This document shows positions 27,299-35,465 of a DNA stretch of 64,000 nt, one piece after another. The DNA is from Dokdonia donghaensis DSW-1 (lineage in GTDB: Bacteria > Bacteroidota > Bacteroidia > Flavobacteriales > Flavobacteriaceae): positions 60,001-124,000 of the forward strand of contig NZ_CP015125.1 of assembly GCF_001653755.1 (NCBI RefSeq), read 5' to 3'. The notes below the pieces were generated by a model. The model ran no database searches. It was not told the origin of the DNA and was given only the letters and a program-made list of their open reading frames with translations. The first letter of the stretch is position 1, and each line of letters starts with the position of its first letter. Made by a program: the position numbers and the translations under genes.

Positions 27299-27538
27299 TT
27301 TAATAAGCTTCTCAATCATAACCCTACTTTTCCATTTTTTAATTTGCAGCTCGCGTTGCACAGCTTCACTCCTAGTCGTAAAAGTCTCTGTGTACTTTAT
27401 TTCCCAATCTTTAGCTTTTGAAGTAAATCCCTTACTACTTGACAAATGTTTCTTGAGTCGATTCTCGACATCATTTGTAGAGCCGATGTAATAGCGATTG
27501 AGATGCGGCGAGAATAATATGTAAACGTAGTAATTCAT
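27287..27538 (-). CDS. GIY-YIG nuclease-family small protein, copy 2
   Basis: An 83-residue protein starting MNYYVYILFSPHLNRYYIGS, with the same catalytic-type Arg and Glu as the other copies. It differs from copy 3 at one visible residue (STND versus STNN). It ends with GDL and a TAG located within tRNA-like copy 2. It is preceded by the terminator of the next unit, so each unit reads terminator, nuclease gene, tRNA-like element. Confidence 0.87.
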   Translation of the reverse strand: MNYYVYILFSPHLNRYYIGSTNDVENRLKKHLSSSKGFTSKAKDWEIKYTETFTTRSEAVQRELQIKKWKSRVMIEKLIKGDL

Positions 27539-27544
27539 AAAAAC

Positions 27545-27571
27545 AAAAAAAGGCCCCCATTACTGGAAGCC
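27545..27571 (-). terminator. Terminator after tRNA-like copy 3
   Basis: Same stem-loop as its neighbours with one loop change (AGTAAT for AGAAAT on the minus strand). Confidence 0.8.
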
Positions 27572-27576
27572 TCTGT

Positions 27577-27657
27577 GGGCGCTAAGGGATTCGAACCCCT
27601 GACTCTCCCGATGTAAAATCGGGATGCTCTGAGTATATTAATGAGCTATAAATCTCC
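27577..27657 (-). pseudogene. tRNA-like sequence, copy 3
   Basis: Appears identical to copies 1 and 2; offset 359 bp from copy 2. It is the copy nearest the intact tRNA-Val genes. Confidence 0.75.
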
Positions 27658-27897
27658 TTTAATAAGCTTCTCAATCATAACCCTACTTTTCCATTTTTTA
27701 ATTTGCAACTCGCGTTGCACAGCTTCACTCCTAGTCGTAAAAGTCTCTGTGTACTTTATTTCCCAATCTTTAGCTTTTGAAGTAAATCCCTTACTACTTG
27801 ACAAATGTTTCTTGAGTCGATTCTCGACATTATTTGTAGAGCCGATGTAATAGCGATTGAGATGCGGCGAGAATAATATGTAAACGTAGTAATTCAT
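27646..27897 (-). CDS. GIY-YIG nuclease-family small protein, copy 3
   Basis: An 83-residue protein almost identical to copy 2, with the YVYIL, YYIGSTN, RLKKH and RELQIKKW motifs. It begins just downstream of the terminator that follows the intact tRNA-Val at 27935. It ends inside tRNA-like copy 3. The family includes homing-type and repair nucleases, and such short single-domain members are common and mostly uncharacterised. Activity is not established. Confidence 0.87.
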   Translation of the reverse strand: MNYYVYILFSPHLNRYYIGSTNNVENRLKKHLSSSKGFTSKAKDWEIKYTETFTTRSEAVQRELQIKKWKSRVMIEKLIKGDL

Positions 27898-27903
27898 AAA
27901 AAC

Positions 27904-27930
27904 AAAAAAAGGCCCCCATTTCTGGAAGCC
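27904..27930 (-). terminator. Terminator after tRNA-Val copy 1
   Basis: GGCTTCC/GGGGGCC stem with loop AGAAAT and seven T on the minus strand. The same element follows every tRNA-like copy, so the terminator is part of the repeated unit. Confidence 0.82.
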
Positions 27931-27934
27931 TCTG

Positions 27935-28009
27935 TGGGCGCTAAGGGATTCGAACCCCTGACCCCTTGGGTGTAAACCAAGTGCTCTGAACCAACTGAGC
28001 TAAGCGCCC
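27935..28009 (-). tRNA. tRNA-Val (anticodon TAC), copy 1
   Basis: Minus strand GGGCGCTTAGCTCAG, D loop with GG, anticodon arm CTTGG/CCAAG with loop TTTACAC (anticodon TAC), T arm with GTTCGAAT, and acceptor AGCGCCC. All stems pair. CCA is not encoded. It is second in the tRNA transcript and sits at the head of the tRNA-like/GIY-YIG array. Confidence 0.95.
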
Positions 28010-28044
28010 GATTATTTTTAGACAAGTTTATCGTTTCTTGTTTG

Positions 28045-28119
28045 TGGGCGCTAAGGGATTCGAACCCCTGACCCCTTGGGTGTAAACCAAGTGCTCTGAA
28101 CCAACTGAGCTAAGCGCCC
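28045..28119 (-). tRNA. tRNA-Val (anticodon TAC), copy 2
   Basis: Identical in sequence to the copy 110 bp downstream, with all arms intact. It is nearest to the stable-RNA promoter at about 28.18 kb, so both tRNAs are probably one transcript. Confidence 0.95.
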
Positions 28120-28170
28120 CGACTTATGTAGTCAAGTGACATTAAAAAGATAGCGTTGCCATTATTTCAA

Positions 28171-28208
28171 TGCGGGTGCAAATATAGAATTAAAGTTTAA
28201 TAGTGTAA
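28171..28208 (-). promoter_or_regulatory. tRNA-Val promoter
   Basis: On the minus strand TATATTTG (28179-28186) is followed by CACCCGC, the same 15-base string as the proximal rRNA promoter. The -33 region is TTTTA rather than TTG. Confidence 0.72.
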
Positions 28209-28226
28209 AATCTTTTGCAATAAAAA

Positions 28227-29444
28227 TTAAATTATTTCTGCTACAACAAAGGTGCTTCCGCCTATAAAAATAAGATCACTGGTTCCTGCAACCTTTTTTG
28301 CTGCCTTAAAAGCCTCTGCTACACTAGGATATGCTTTGCCCTTAAGTCCTAAGCCTTCTGCTTCCTTTTTTAAGTGTTGTACTTCCATTCCTCTTGGTAC
28401 GGCAGGTTTACAAAAGTAATAAGAGGCATATCCCGGAAATAATGGTAAAATGCTCTCTAAATCCTTATCTGAAACTACGCCAAGTACAATATGTAAATTC
28501 TTGTAACGCTCCTGACCTAATTGATTCATCACATAAGTGAGCCCTTCCTTATTGTGCCCAGTATCGCAAATCACCTTTGGCTCCTCTTGTAATATTTGCC
28601 ATCTTCCCTGGAGGCCCGTATTTTTCACAACGTTCTTTAATCCCTTTGCGATATGCTGTATCCCTACGTGAAAACTAGCTCCTTGCAACACAGAAAACGC
28701 AACTTGAACAGTACGTATGTTGTTTTTTTGATAATCTCCCACTAGGTCAGATTGCATAGGCATTAAATCAAAATCATAGGCTTTGTGGAGGGGTGCATTA
28801 CGCTTTCGCGAAAGCGTACTAAAAACCTCCTCTGTCTCTTCATTATACTCACCTATGACAACCGGTACATTCTCTTTAATAATACCTGCTTTCTCTGCAG
28901 CTATAAGCGGGATGGTATCACCCAAAAACTGCGTGTGATCCATACCAATATTCGTAATAACCGAAAGTACAGGCGTAATAATATTTGTAGCATCTAGCCT
29001 ACCTCCTAAGCCTACCTCTATGATCGCAATATCTACTTCTTTTGATGCAAAATAAGAGAAGGCCATACCTACAGTCATTTCAAAAAATGATAGTTGATGC
29101 TCTTCAAAAAAGGCTTTGTGCTTTTTTACAAACCCCATTACAAACTGCTTGCTACAAAGCTCACCGTTTATTTTTATGCGCTCTCTAAAGTCTTTGAGAT
29201 GTGGTGAGGTATATAGTCCCACTTTATAACCTGCTTCTTGTAAAACAGATGCCATCATATGACTAGTAGATCCTTTACCGTTTGTGCCTGCTACGTGAAC
29301 GGTTTTAAATGCGGTATGGGGATTGCCTAGATGTGCTGCTAGAAGATTTATGTTACTTAGGTCTGCCTTGTATGCAGCAGCTCCCTTACGTTGATACATA
29401 GGTAGCTGGTTAAAAAGCCAGTCTAAGGTTTCTTGATATGTCAT
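28227..29444 (-). CDS. folC: bifunctional folylpolyglutamate synthase/dihydrofolate synthase
   Basis: A cytoplasmic Mur-ligase-type enzyme that joins glutamate to dihydropteroate and extends folate polyglutamates. It has 405 residues. The ATP P-loop is HVAGTNGKGSTSHM (about residues 49-62). The folate and metal motifs follow (SPHLKDFRERI; EVGLGGRLDATNI), and the C-terminal ligase domain has CDTGHNKEG. It is the last gene of the exbB-exbD-tonB-folC run, 28 bp after tonB. A palindrome copy inside is read as TLSRKRNA in a variable region. Confidence 0.96.
   Translation of the reverse strand: MTYQETLDWLFNQLPMYQRKGAAAYKADLSNINLLAAHLGNPHTAFKTVHVAGTNGKGSTSHMMASVLQEAGYKVGLYTSPHLKDFRERIKINGELCSKQFVMGFVKKHKAFFEEHQLSFFEMTVGMAFSYFASKEVDIAIIEVGLGGRLDATNIITPVLSVITNIGMDHTQFLGDTIPLIAAEKAGIIKENVPVVIGEYNEETEEVFSTLSRKRNAPLHKAYDFDLMPMQSDLVGDYQKNNIRTVQVAFSVLQGASFHVGIQHIAKGLKNVVKNTGLQGRWQILQEEPKVICDTGHNKEGLTYVMNQLGQERYKNLHIVLGVVSDKDLESILPLFPGYASYYFCKPAVPRGMEVQHLKKEAEGLGLKGKAYPSVAEAFKAAKKVAGTSDLIFIGGSTFVVAEII
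28802..28815. repeat. GCTTTCGCGAAAGC palindrome, exact copy in folC
   Basis: Symmetry extends to TACGC...GCGTA. It is read on the minus strand as LSRKR. Confidence 0.95.
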
Positions 29445-29472
29445 TGTGGTATAAAGATAGGTGTTACAACTA

Positions 29473-30354
29473 TTAGTCTGAGAGACTAAAGCGGTATACT
29501 ATTTTTCCTATTTGTTTTGAAGGCGCTTTTGAGTCGGCATTAAATTTTGTGGCAAGTGCTGCTGCTTTTGCCGGCTCTAAAAGGCAACGGGTATTATTTG
29601 TAGTACCTCGCACTCCTGGTGTAGCTTTTATAACTTTACCGGTACGGTCTACCTCAATACTCACTACAACTACTCCTGACTCATTACACTCTTGCTGGCG
29701 TTTTGGTTTTCCTAGCGCTTTTCGACCTCCTAGCTGGTAGTTACCATCACCATCTAGACCTCTTCCGGTACCATAATAACTAGATGCGTTGGGGTCACCA
29801 TTAGGGTCGCCCTTATCTCCAGCTTGGTTATCATTACCTTCACCTCCTTGTGCTACTCCATCCTTTTTAGGACCATTAATAAGCGCGTCTAGTGCACTTG
29901 TGGTAGACTTATCTGGTTTAGGATCTGGCTTTGCTTCTTCTACTGGTTTTTCTACCGGCTTTTCTTTTGGTTTCTCAACCTTAGGCTTTGGAGTTTCCTT
30001 TGGTTTTTTTTCTATAACCGGAGCATCTTCTGTGTCTTGCGTGACAACCTCATCCTTAATCTCTGGTTCTGGTGGAGTGGGCTCTGGTTGTGGTGCTGTA
30101 TTTTTTGGTGCAGATGCCACAGGTTTTGTAGGCTGCACATTACCAGAACCTACACTAGAGGTTCCAAAGTTTACGGCTATACCCCCTTCTTCTGGTGGGT
30201 CCATATAGTTCATACCCACCATAAACATAAGCAATAATATAATCGCCATAATAATACTACTTATGGTGAAAGATTTGCGTTTATGTATGGTATCTAGGTA
30301 TGCCAAGGTATATTTATTTAAGAGTGTAATTACGCTTTCGCGAAAGCGTACCAA
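29473..30354 (-). CDS. energy transducer TonB family protein
   Basis: Carries proton-motive energy from ExbB-ExbD to outer-membrane receptors. One N-terminal membrane helix (SSIIMAIILLLMFMVGMNYM) is followed by a long Pro/Lys/Glu-rich periplasmic spacer (about residues 70-160) and a C-terminal TonB-like domain (QQECNESGVVVVSIEVDRTG). The start is uncertain. The 293-residue frame uses TTG 30354, and its first residues VRFRESV come from a palindrome copy. A second TTG at 30306 gives M-AYLDTIHKRKSF, closer to relatives as I remember them, and would leave the palindrome untranslated. It is 14 bp after exbD, in one operon. Confidence 0.88.
   Translation of the reverse strand: MVRFRESVITLLNKYTLAYLDTIHKRKSFTISSIIMAIILLLMFMVGMNYMDPPEEGGIAVNFGTSSVGSGNVQPTKPVASAPKNTAPQPEPTPPEPEIKDEVVTQDTEDAPVIEKKPKETPKPKVEKPKEKPVEKPVEEAKPDPKPDKSTTSALDALINGPKKDGVAQGGEGNDNQAGDKGDPNGDPNASSYYGTGRGLDGDGNYQLGGRKALGKPKRQQECNESGVVVVSIEVDRTGKVIKATPGVRGTTNNTRCLLEPAKAAALATKFNADSKAPSKQIGKIVYRFSLSD
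30334..30347. repeat. GCTTTCGCGAAAGC palindrome, exact copy at the tonB start
   Basis: Within TACGCTTTCGCGAAAGCGTA. It is either the first codons of tonB or in the exbD-tonB spacer, depending on the tonB start. Confidence 0.95.
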
Positions 30355-30368
30355 AAACCATTTATCAA

Positions 30369-30761
30369 TTAGTTAGGCCTTACCGCTAGTACAATTTTAT
30401 ACTTATTACGGTTTGCGATATCCATAATCTTTACAGCATTTTCTATAGGCACTCCTTCTTCTGCTCTTAGTATAATGGTAGGTTCTTCTACTCCGGCTAG
30501 CTCGCTATTGATAAAGCCTTCTATACTGTTTTCTGTCACACGCTCCTTGTTTACATAATAGTCAAGGTCTTTTGTGATACTTACAGATAGGTTTTGCTTG
30601 TTACTGGTTTTTCCTTTTGCTTTAGGCAAGATAAGATCTAGGGCATCTGGCGTGATAGCTGGTGAGGTTAACAGAAAGAATACAAGTAGTAAAAAGACAA
30701 TGTCTGTCATACTACTCATACTGAACTCTGGGCTCACTTTATTTCTTCCGCGCAGATTCAT
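30369..30761 (-). CDS. ExbD/TolR family biopolymer transport protein
   Basis: A 130-residue inner-membrane protein, part of the ExbB-ExbD-TonB energy complex. A single membrane helix contains the conserved Asp (SSMTDIVFLLLVFFLLTS, Asp20), which carries protons in this family. A periplasmic domain follows. It starts 1 bp after the exbB stop and lies just before tonB. Length is typical. Confidence 0.95.
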   Translation of the reverse strand: MNLRGRNKVSPEFSMSSMTDIVFLLLVFFLLTSPAITPDALDLILPKAKGKTSNKQNLSVSITKDLDYYVNKERVTENSIEGFINSELAGVEEPTIILRAEEGVPIENAVKIMDIANRNKYKIVLAVRPN

Positions 30762-30762
30762 A

Positions 30763-31467
30763 CTAGCTAGGCTCGTTTAATAGGTCTAAGAAATCTACGG
30801 CATTTGCCTCCATAGAGTGTACTACTTTATCTGTACGTACTACGAGGTGGTTATATCCCATATAAGCGATAATACCCACAATAAGACCGGCAACTGTAGT
30901 GGTCATCGCTGTATAAATACCCTCTGCAAGGGTACCCATCTCTGCTTGTCCAGAACTTGTTGCTAGTGTATGAAAGGCAAGTACCATACCTATTACAGTC
31001 CCTAAGAACCCAATCATAGGAGCTGCTCCTGCTATGGTAGCAAGTACACTCACATTGCGCTCTAGTTTATAAACTTCTAGTTTCCCTTGATTTTCTATAG
31101 CTGTATTAATATCCTCAAGAGGGCTTCCTATACGAGAGATTCCCTTTGCGGTTAATCTAGATACAGGGGAGTTAGCCTGAGCACAGTATATTTTTGCTCC
31201 TTCTATGTTACCAGAAGCGACATTATCTCTTATTTGATTCATAAAATTACCATCTACTTTTGAAGCTGCTTTTATAGCAAATAGCCTTTCAAAGTAGATA
31301 TAGATAGCCACAAAAAGTAGTACAAATAGAACGGCAATAATGATGATTCCTGCTGTACCTCCAGTTAAGAGCAAATCTATGATAGATAATGTCTTCTCTA
31401 CAGGCTCGTCTGTAGCAAGTATATCTGCCGCATCTTGAGCTCCGTCTTGAATAAGTGTATTAAGCAT
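30763..31467 (-). CDS. MotA/TolQ/ExbB family proton channel protein
   Basis: A 234-residue inner-membrane protein with three main membrane segments: about residues 35-60, then the pair around GAAPMIGFLGTVIGMVLAF and TAMTTTVAGLIVGIIAYMGY. These match the ExbB/TolQ core that forms the proton channel with ExbD. It is first in the exbB-exbD-tonB-folC operon. Confidence 0.95.
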   Translation of the reverse strand: MLNTLIQDGAQDAADILATDEPVEKTLSIIDLLLTGGTAGIIIIAVLFVLLFVAIYIYFERLFAIKAASKVDGNFMNQIRDNVASGNIEGAKIYCAQANSPVSRLTAKGISRIGSPLEDINTAIENQGKLEVYKLERNVSVLATIAGAAPMIGFLGTVIGMVLAFHTLATSSGQAEMGTLAEGIYTAMTTTVAGLIVGIIAYMGYNHLVVRTDKVVHSMEANAVDFLDLLNEPS

Positions 31468-31526
31468 ATGTTTATTAATTGAGGCTTTAGAATGAAACGA
31501 ACGTTATTTTAGAAAATTGCCTAGAC

Positions 31527-32930
31527 TTAAGCACCCATTGTTCCTCCCGTAAGAAGAACAAAGGCAACAGCTCCCGCAGCAAACCCTACAAAGGCTAACC
31601 ACGTGATCTTTTTAAGGTACCAGATAAAATCTATCTTTTCCATTCCCATAGCTGCAACTCCTGCCGCAGAACCTATGATAAGCATACTTCCTCCTGTTCC
31701 AGCAGAGTATGCAATAAAGTGCCATAATAAACTGTCTGTCTCTGCAGTATACATACCCATAGAGGCAGCCACAAGTGGCACGTTATCAATAATAGCAGAT
31801 AGAATACCAAGTATTACTACCACAACATCTTGATTAGGTACCGCTCCATTAAGAATCTCTGCAACATAACGTAATGTTCCCACTGGATCACCAGCTTCAG
31901 ACACACCATATACAAGACTTTCAAGTCCTGCTACTGCCATTAATATTCCTAAAAAGAAAAGGATACTTGAGATCTCGATACGAGAAAGTGCTTTGTGAGC
32001 ACTGTATAAGTGCTTACGCTCTTTTGTAAAGTCTTCTTCTGGGTGAATGTACTCAGATACTAACCACACTACACCTAGTGCAAGCATCATACCCATATAA
32101 GGAGGTAAGTGTGTTATTGTCTTAAAAATAGGTACAGATACTATCATACCTAGCCCTAAGAAAAGCATTGTCTTACTACTTAGTAATCTTCCTGCTTCTT
32201 CATCTTCTTGTGTATCTACAACTATATCGCCTTTAAAAGCTGGCAAGTATGTTGCAATAAAGAATGGTATAACAAAACAAATTACAGATGGTATGATTAC
32301 AAACTTGATAAGTCCCATTGCTGTAACATTATCTGCAATCCAAAGCATTGTAGTAGTAACGTCCCCAATAGGTGACCAAGCTCCCCCTGCATTTGCAGCA
32401 ATTACTACCATTGCAGCAAACCAAAGACGTTGCTCTCTGTTTACAATAAGCTTACGTAATAAGGTAATAAGTACAATTGTAGCGGTAAGGTTATCTATTA
32501 TAGCAGAAAGTATGAATGCTAGTATCCCTATAATCCATAATAACTTTTTCTTGCTACGAGTTCTTACAGCTCCTTTAAGAACTTCAAAACCTCTGTGAAG
32601 ATCTATAATCTCAACAATGGTCATAGCCCCTATAAGGAAGATAAGTATCTCTGCTGTTTTACCTAAGTGGTGTAAAAGCGTGTTATCAAAACCGTGCTCT
32701 GCATCGTGCAAGGCATCTCCCGTAAGAGGCACCCCATTAGGAAACAAGCTATAAGCTTGCTCATAGGTATCTATTACGTCAAACCAGCCTAGGTGAAAAC
32801 CTACTGCTAGAAATGCCCAGATAAGTGATGCCATAATAAGTGCAGGCACTGTTTTATCAAGTTTAAGAGGATGCTCAAGGGTTATAGAAAGGTACCCGAT
32901 AATAAAAATGAGAATAATTACTGATTCCAT
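31527..32930 (-). CDS. nhaD: NhaD-type sodium/proton antiporter
   Basis: A 467-residue protein with about 12 membrane segments that exchanges Na+ for H+ across the inner membrane. Recognisable are the ion-transporter-family N-terminus (YLSITLEHPLKLDKTVPALI), IIDNLTATIVLITLLRKL, ANAGGAWSPIGDVTTTMLW and the repeat-related late motif AIIDNVPLVAASMGMY. NhaD is typical of marine and salt-tolerant bacteria, which fits the inferred habitat. It lies 59 bp upstream of exbB in the same direction. Confidence 0.93.
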   Translation of the reverse strand: MESVIILIFIIGYLSITLEHPLKLDKTVPALIMASLIWAFLAVGFHLGWFDVIDTYEQAYSLFPNGVPLTGDALHDAEHGFDNTLLHHLGKTAEILIFLIGAMTIVEIIDLHRGFEVLKGAVRTRSKKKLLWIIGILAFILSAIIDNLTATIVLITLLRKLIVNREQRLWFAAMVVIAANAGGAWSPIGDVTTTMLWIADNVTAMGLIKFVIIPSVICFVIPFFIATYLPAFKGDIVVDTQEDEEAGRLLSSKTMLFLGLGMIVSVPIFKTITHLPPYMGMMLALGVVWLVSEYIHPEEDFTKERKHLYSAHKALSRIEISSILFFLGILMAVAGLESLVYGVSEAGDPVGTLRYVAEILNGAVPNQDVVVVILGILSAIIDNVPLVAASMGMYTAETDSLLWHFIAYSAGTGGSMLIIGSAAGVAAMGMEKIDFIWYLKKITWLAFVGFAAGAVAFVLLTGGTMGA

Positions 32931-32976
32931 ATGTATATAAAGTTGGTGTGATTATTACATCTTACAGATGCAAGTA

Positions 32977-34209
32977 TTAAAGTAATTCTTTTAATGCAAT
33001 TTCAAAAGCTGTCTTGCTTATATTTTGTTTTGAACTGTTATTCTGATACGTATTTTCTATCGCATTACGTATAGTTTGTGATGTATCGTTAAAGATTGCA
33101 TCATCTGTCATTTGCACGCGGCGCTCCATAAAGTATGCAAATACTCTTGCCATACCACAGTTTGAAATAAAGTCTGGTATAAGACTCACCTTTGCGTCTG
33201 TATGCTCCATTATAGGTCCAAAGAAAATTTCTTTATCTGCAAACGGTACGTTTGCACCACAAGAAATAACTTCCAGCCCCGTATCTATCATTCTATTAAT
33301 TTGATCTTCTGTAATAAGACGAGAAGCTGCACAAGGAGCGAAAATCTCTGTCTCAAGATTCCATATCTCCTCATTCATTTGTGAGAATGGTATCAATCCT
33401 TCTGTAGAAGCGTTAAGTGTATTACCTGTTTTATTAAGATACATATCTCGTATCTCCTCAAAGGTAAAACCTTCTTTATTTATAAAACCTCCTACAATAT
33501 CTATAATACCTACTACTTTTGCACCCATTTGCGCTAGGTAGTAAGCCGCTGCTGCACCTACGTTTCCAAAACCTTGTACCACGGCACGCTTGCCCTTTAC
33601 ATCACCTCCATAAATATCATAATAATGACGTACCGCCTCTGCAACACCATATCCAGTAATCATATCTGCTACGGTATACTTGCGTGTTACATCTGGAGAA
33701 AATGATGGGTTTTCTATCACCTTAATGACTCCTTGCCTAAGTTGCCCTATACGGTTAATTTTATCTGCCTCTGTAGGTTGAAAGTGCCCAGTAAAAACAC
33801 CTTCTTGAGGATGCCATACGCCACTCTCTTCTGTAATAGGTATTACCTCGTGTATCTCGTCTACATTAAGATCACCTCCCGTACCATAATAACTTTTAAG
33901 TAGTGGTGACACGGCTTTATACCAGCGCTCTAGGACTCCTTTCTTACGAGGATCTTTTGGGTCAAAGTTAATTCCTGACTTTGCTCCACCTATAGCTGGA
34001 CCAGATACAGTAAACTTAACCTCCATAGTTTTTGCTAGAGAAAGGACTTCATTTATATCTAGTCCTACACGCATACGTGTACCACCACCAGCGGCACCTC
34101 CTCTTAAAGAGTTAATAACTACCCACCCCTCTGCTTCGGTTTCTGGGTCGTTCCAGTGAAAAACAATCTCTGGTGACTTATCTTCGTATCGCTGTAAAAG
34201 CTCTCTCAT
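32977..34209 (-). CDS. Glu/Leu/Phe/Val family amino-acid dehydrogenase
   Basis: An NAD(P)-linked oxidative deaminase of 410 residues. The substrate-binding domain has GGAAGGGTRMR and the catalytic-type Lys in GGAKSGI; Asp in GGDLNVDEIH is also present. A Rossmann fold follows, with VQGFGNVGAAAAYYLAQMG. The start is ATG 34209: the upstream frame reaches 34251 but overlaps the -7 box at 34230-34237. Whether glutamate or branched-chain amino acids are preferred cannot be read from this. Confidence 0.92.
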   Translation of the reverse strand: MRELLQRYEDKSPEIVFHWNDPETEAEGWVVINSLRGGAAGGGTRMRVGLDINEVLSLAKTMEVKFTVSGPAIGGAKSGINFDPKDPRKKGVLERWYKAVSPLLKSYYGTGGDLNVDEIHEVIPITEESGVWHPQEGVFTGHFQPTEADKINRIGQLRQGVIKVIENPSFSPDVTRKYTVADMITGYGVAEAVRHYYDIYGGDVKGKRAVVQGFGNVGAAAAYYLAQMGAKVVGIIDIVGGFINKEGFTFEEIRDMYLNKTGNTLNASTEGLIPFSQMNEEIWNLETEIFAPCAASRLITEDQINRMIDTGLEVISCGANVPFADKEIFFGPIMEHTDAKVSLIPDFISNCGMARVFAYFMERRVQMTDDAIFNDTSQTIRNAIENTYQNNSSKQNISKTAFEIALKELL

Positions 34210-34229
34210 ATATTTGGTTAAGTAAGGCC

Positions 34230-34237
34230 CAAATATA
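34230..34237 (-). promoter_or_regulatory. -7 box of the amino-acid dehydrogenase gene
   Basis: TATATTTG followed by GGCC on the minus strand. Transcription would start near 34225, about 16 nt before the ATG. No clear -33 TTG is seen. Confidence 0.6.
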
Positions 34238-34274
34238 CAAACTTGAATCACCTTCTAGAAGAAGTGTGCATAAA

Positions 34275-35381
34275 TTAAGAATCATATAACATTCCGCTAG
34301 AGTGGTCTTGTGATGCTCCGGTGACACTTGCAAGGCAATTAGCAAGTCCTTCAAGCCTTAAAACCCCTAATAACCCAAAAACGAGAGCCTCTTTAAATTC
34401 AATAAGTTGCGCATCTGGCACTACAAGATTTAACACAGCTCCCTTGACCCTATTTGCTTTATACTGAGCTTGCACACGACCTAGCAAATAGCTATTGTAA
34501 GCTCCTCCTCCGGTTACTAAAACTGAGGCGTTTTCTTTAAACTGAGTCGCAATTTGCACAGCAATATGCTCTGTAAACGTCGCCAGCACATCTATATCAG
34601 AGACTTTATAAGATTCAATTATTGGGAATACTTGTTCGTGCACCCACTCTATCCCCAGAGATTTTGGTGCTGGAGAGCTATAATATGGTAAGCTATTCAG
34701 TTCCTTTAATAAGGGAGCGTGTACGGTTCCCGCTTTCGCGAAAGCGCCCTCATCATCATACGGCTTACCCAACTTATGAGCATATGTATTGAGCACAACA
34801 TTAACTGGACAAATATCATACGCCAGCCGAACTCCATTTTCCTCAGTCGAAACATTTGCAAATCCACCAAGATTGAGACAATAATCATATGTACCAAACA
34901 ACAGCTTATCTCCTATAGGAACAAGCGGTGCGCCTTGCCCACCTAGCGCTACATCTTGCACCCTGAAGTCGCAAACCACTTTATGACTAAGCAACTGAGC
35001 AAGCTCTGGAAGATTACCTATCTGTAAAGTAAAACCATCTTGTGGCTGGTGTAATATGGTGTGGCCGTGGGAGCATACAGCATCTACCTGCTTTATACGA
35101 TACCTAGCTTTAAATATATTTATCACCTGAGCTAAATATATTGTATATGATGCATTTAATGTAGAGAGCGCCTCTGTTGAGAGTGTATGTGCTGTTTTTA
35201 GTTTATCTACCCAGTCATTTGGGTAAGCAATCGTTTCTGCATTGATTATCTGAGCATTAAAGACTGGATAAACTTCACCAGCAATTTGAGGTGACATACT
35301 CACTTTAACAAGCGCGCAGTCTATTCCATCTAAGCTGGTACCACTCATCACACCTATAACGTTATAGTTTTTTTGTTCCAT
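34275..35381 (-). CDS. anmK: anhydro-N-acetylmuramic acid kinase
   Basis: Phosphorylates 1,6-anhydro-MurNAc to MurNAc-6-phosphate in cell-wall recycling. The protein has 368 residues and the family's N-terminal ATP motif GVMSGTSLDGIDCALV. CSHGHT, CDFRVQDVALGGQGAPLVP, LNLGGFANVS and VTGGGAYN follow in the expected order. I start at ATG 35381; an in-frame GTG lies directly before it. A palindrome copy is read as GAFAKAG in the conserved DDEGAFAKAG segment. It diverges from the acyl-CoA dehydrogenase gene. Confidence 0.96.
   Translation of the reverse strand: MEQKNYNVIGVMSGTSLDGIDCALVKVSMSPQIAGEVYPVFNAQIINAETIAYPNDWVDKLKTAHTLSTEALSTLNASYTIYLAQVINIFKARYRIKQVDAVCSHGHTILHQPQDGFTLQIGNLPELAQLLSHKVVCDFRVQDVALGGQGAPLVPIGDKLLFGTYDYCLNLGGFANVSTEENGVRLAYDICPVNVVLNTYAHKLGKPYDDEGAFAKAGTVHAPLLKELNSLPYYSSPAPKSLGIEWVHEQVFPIIESYKVSDIDVLATFTEHIAVQIATQFKENASVLVTGGGAYNSYLLGRVQAQYKANRVKGAVLNLVVPDAQLIEFKEALVFGLLGVLRLEGLANCLASVTGASQDHSSGMLYDS
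34732..34745. repeat. GCTTTCGCGAAAGC palindrome, exact copy in anmK
   Basis: Read on the minus strand as AFAKA. Confidence 0.95.
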
Positions 35382-35394
35382 CACCCTAAATCTA

Positions 35395-35425
35395 TTGAGA
35401 AAAGCATAAGAAACAAGTATATTTG
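35395..35425 (+). promoter_or_regulatory. acyl-CoA dehydrogenase promoter
   Basis: TTG (35395-35397), 20-nt spacer, TATATTTG (35418-35425). The leader to the ATG at 35466 is about 35 nt. Confidence 0.75.
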
Positions 35426-35465
35426 TACAGATTTTTTACACAATCGTTAATATTTAGAATTGACT

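Noticed and set aside
26860..27657. Ochre-suppressor tRNA (anticodon TTA)
   Set aside because: The acceptor stem cannot pair and the D loop lacks GG, so charging and use on the ribosome are unlikely.
26924..27850. Three plus-strand frames of 69 codons with near-identical products
   Set aside because: They are the opposite strand of the three GIY-YIG copies, which carry the recognisable motifs.
26860..28119. CRISPR-like array
   Set aside because: The repeats are 358-359 bp units containing genes and tRNA-like parts, not short repeats with unique spacers, and there are no cas genes.
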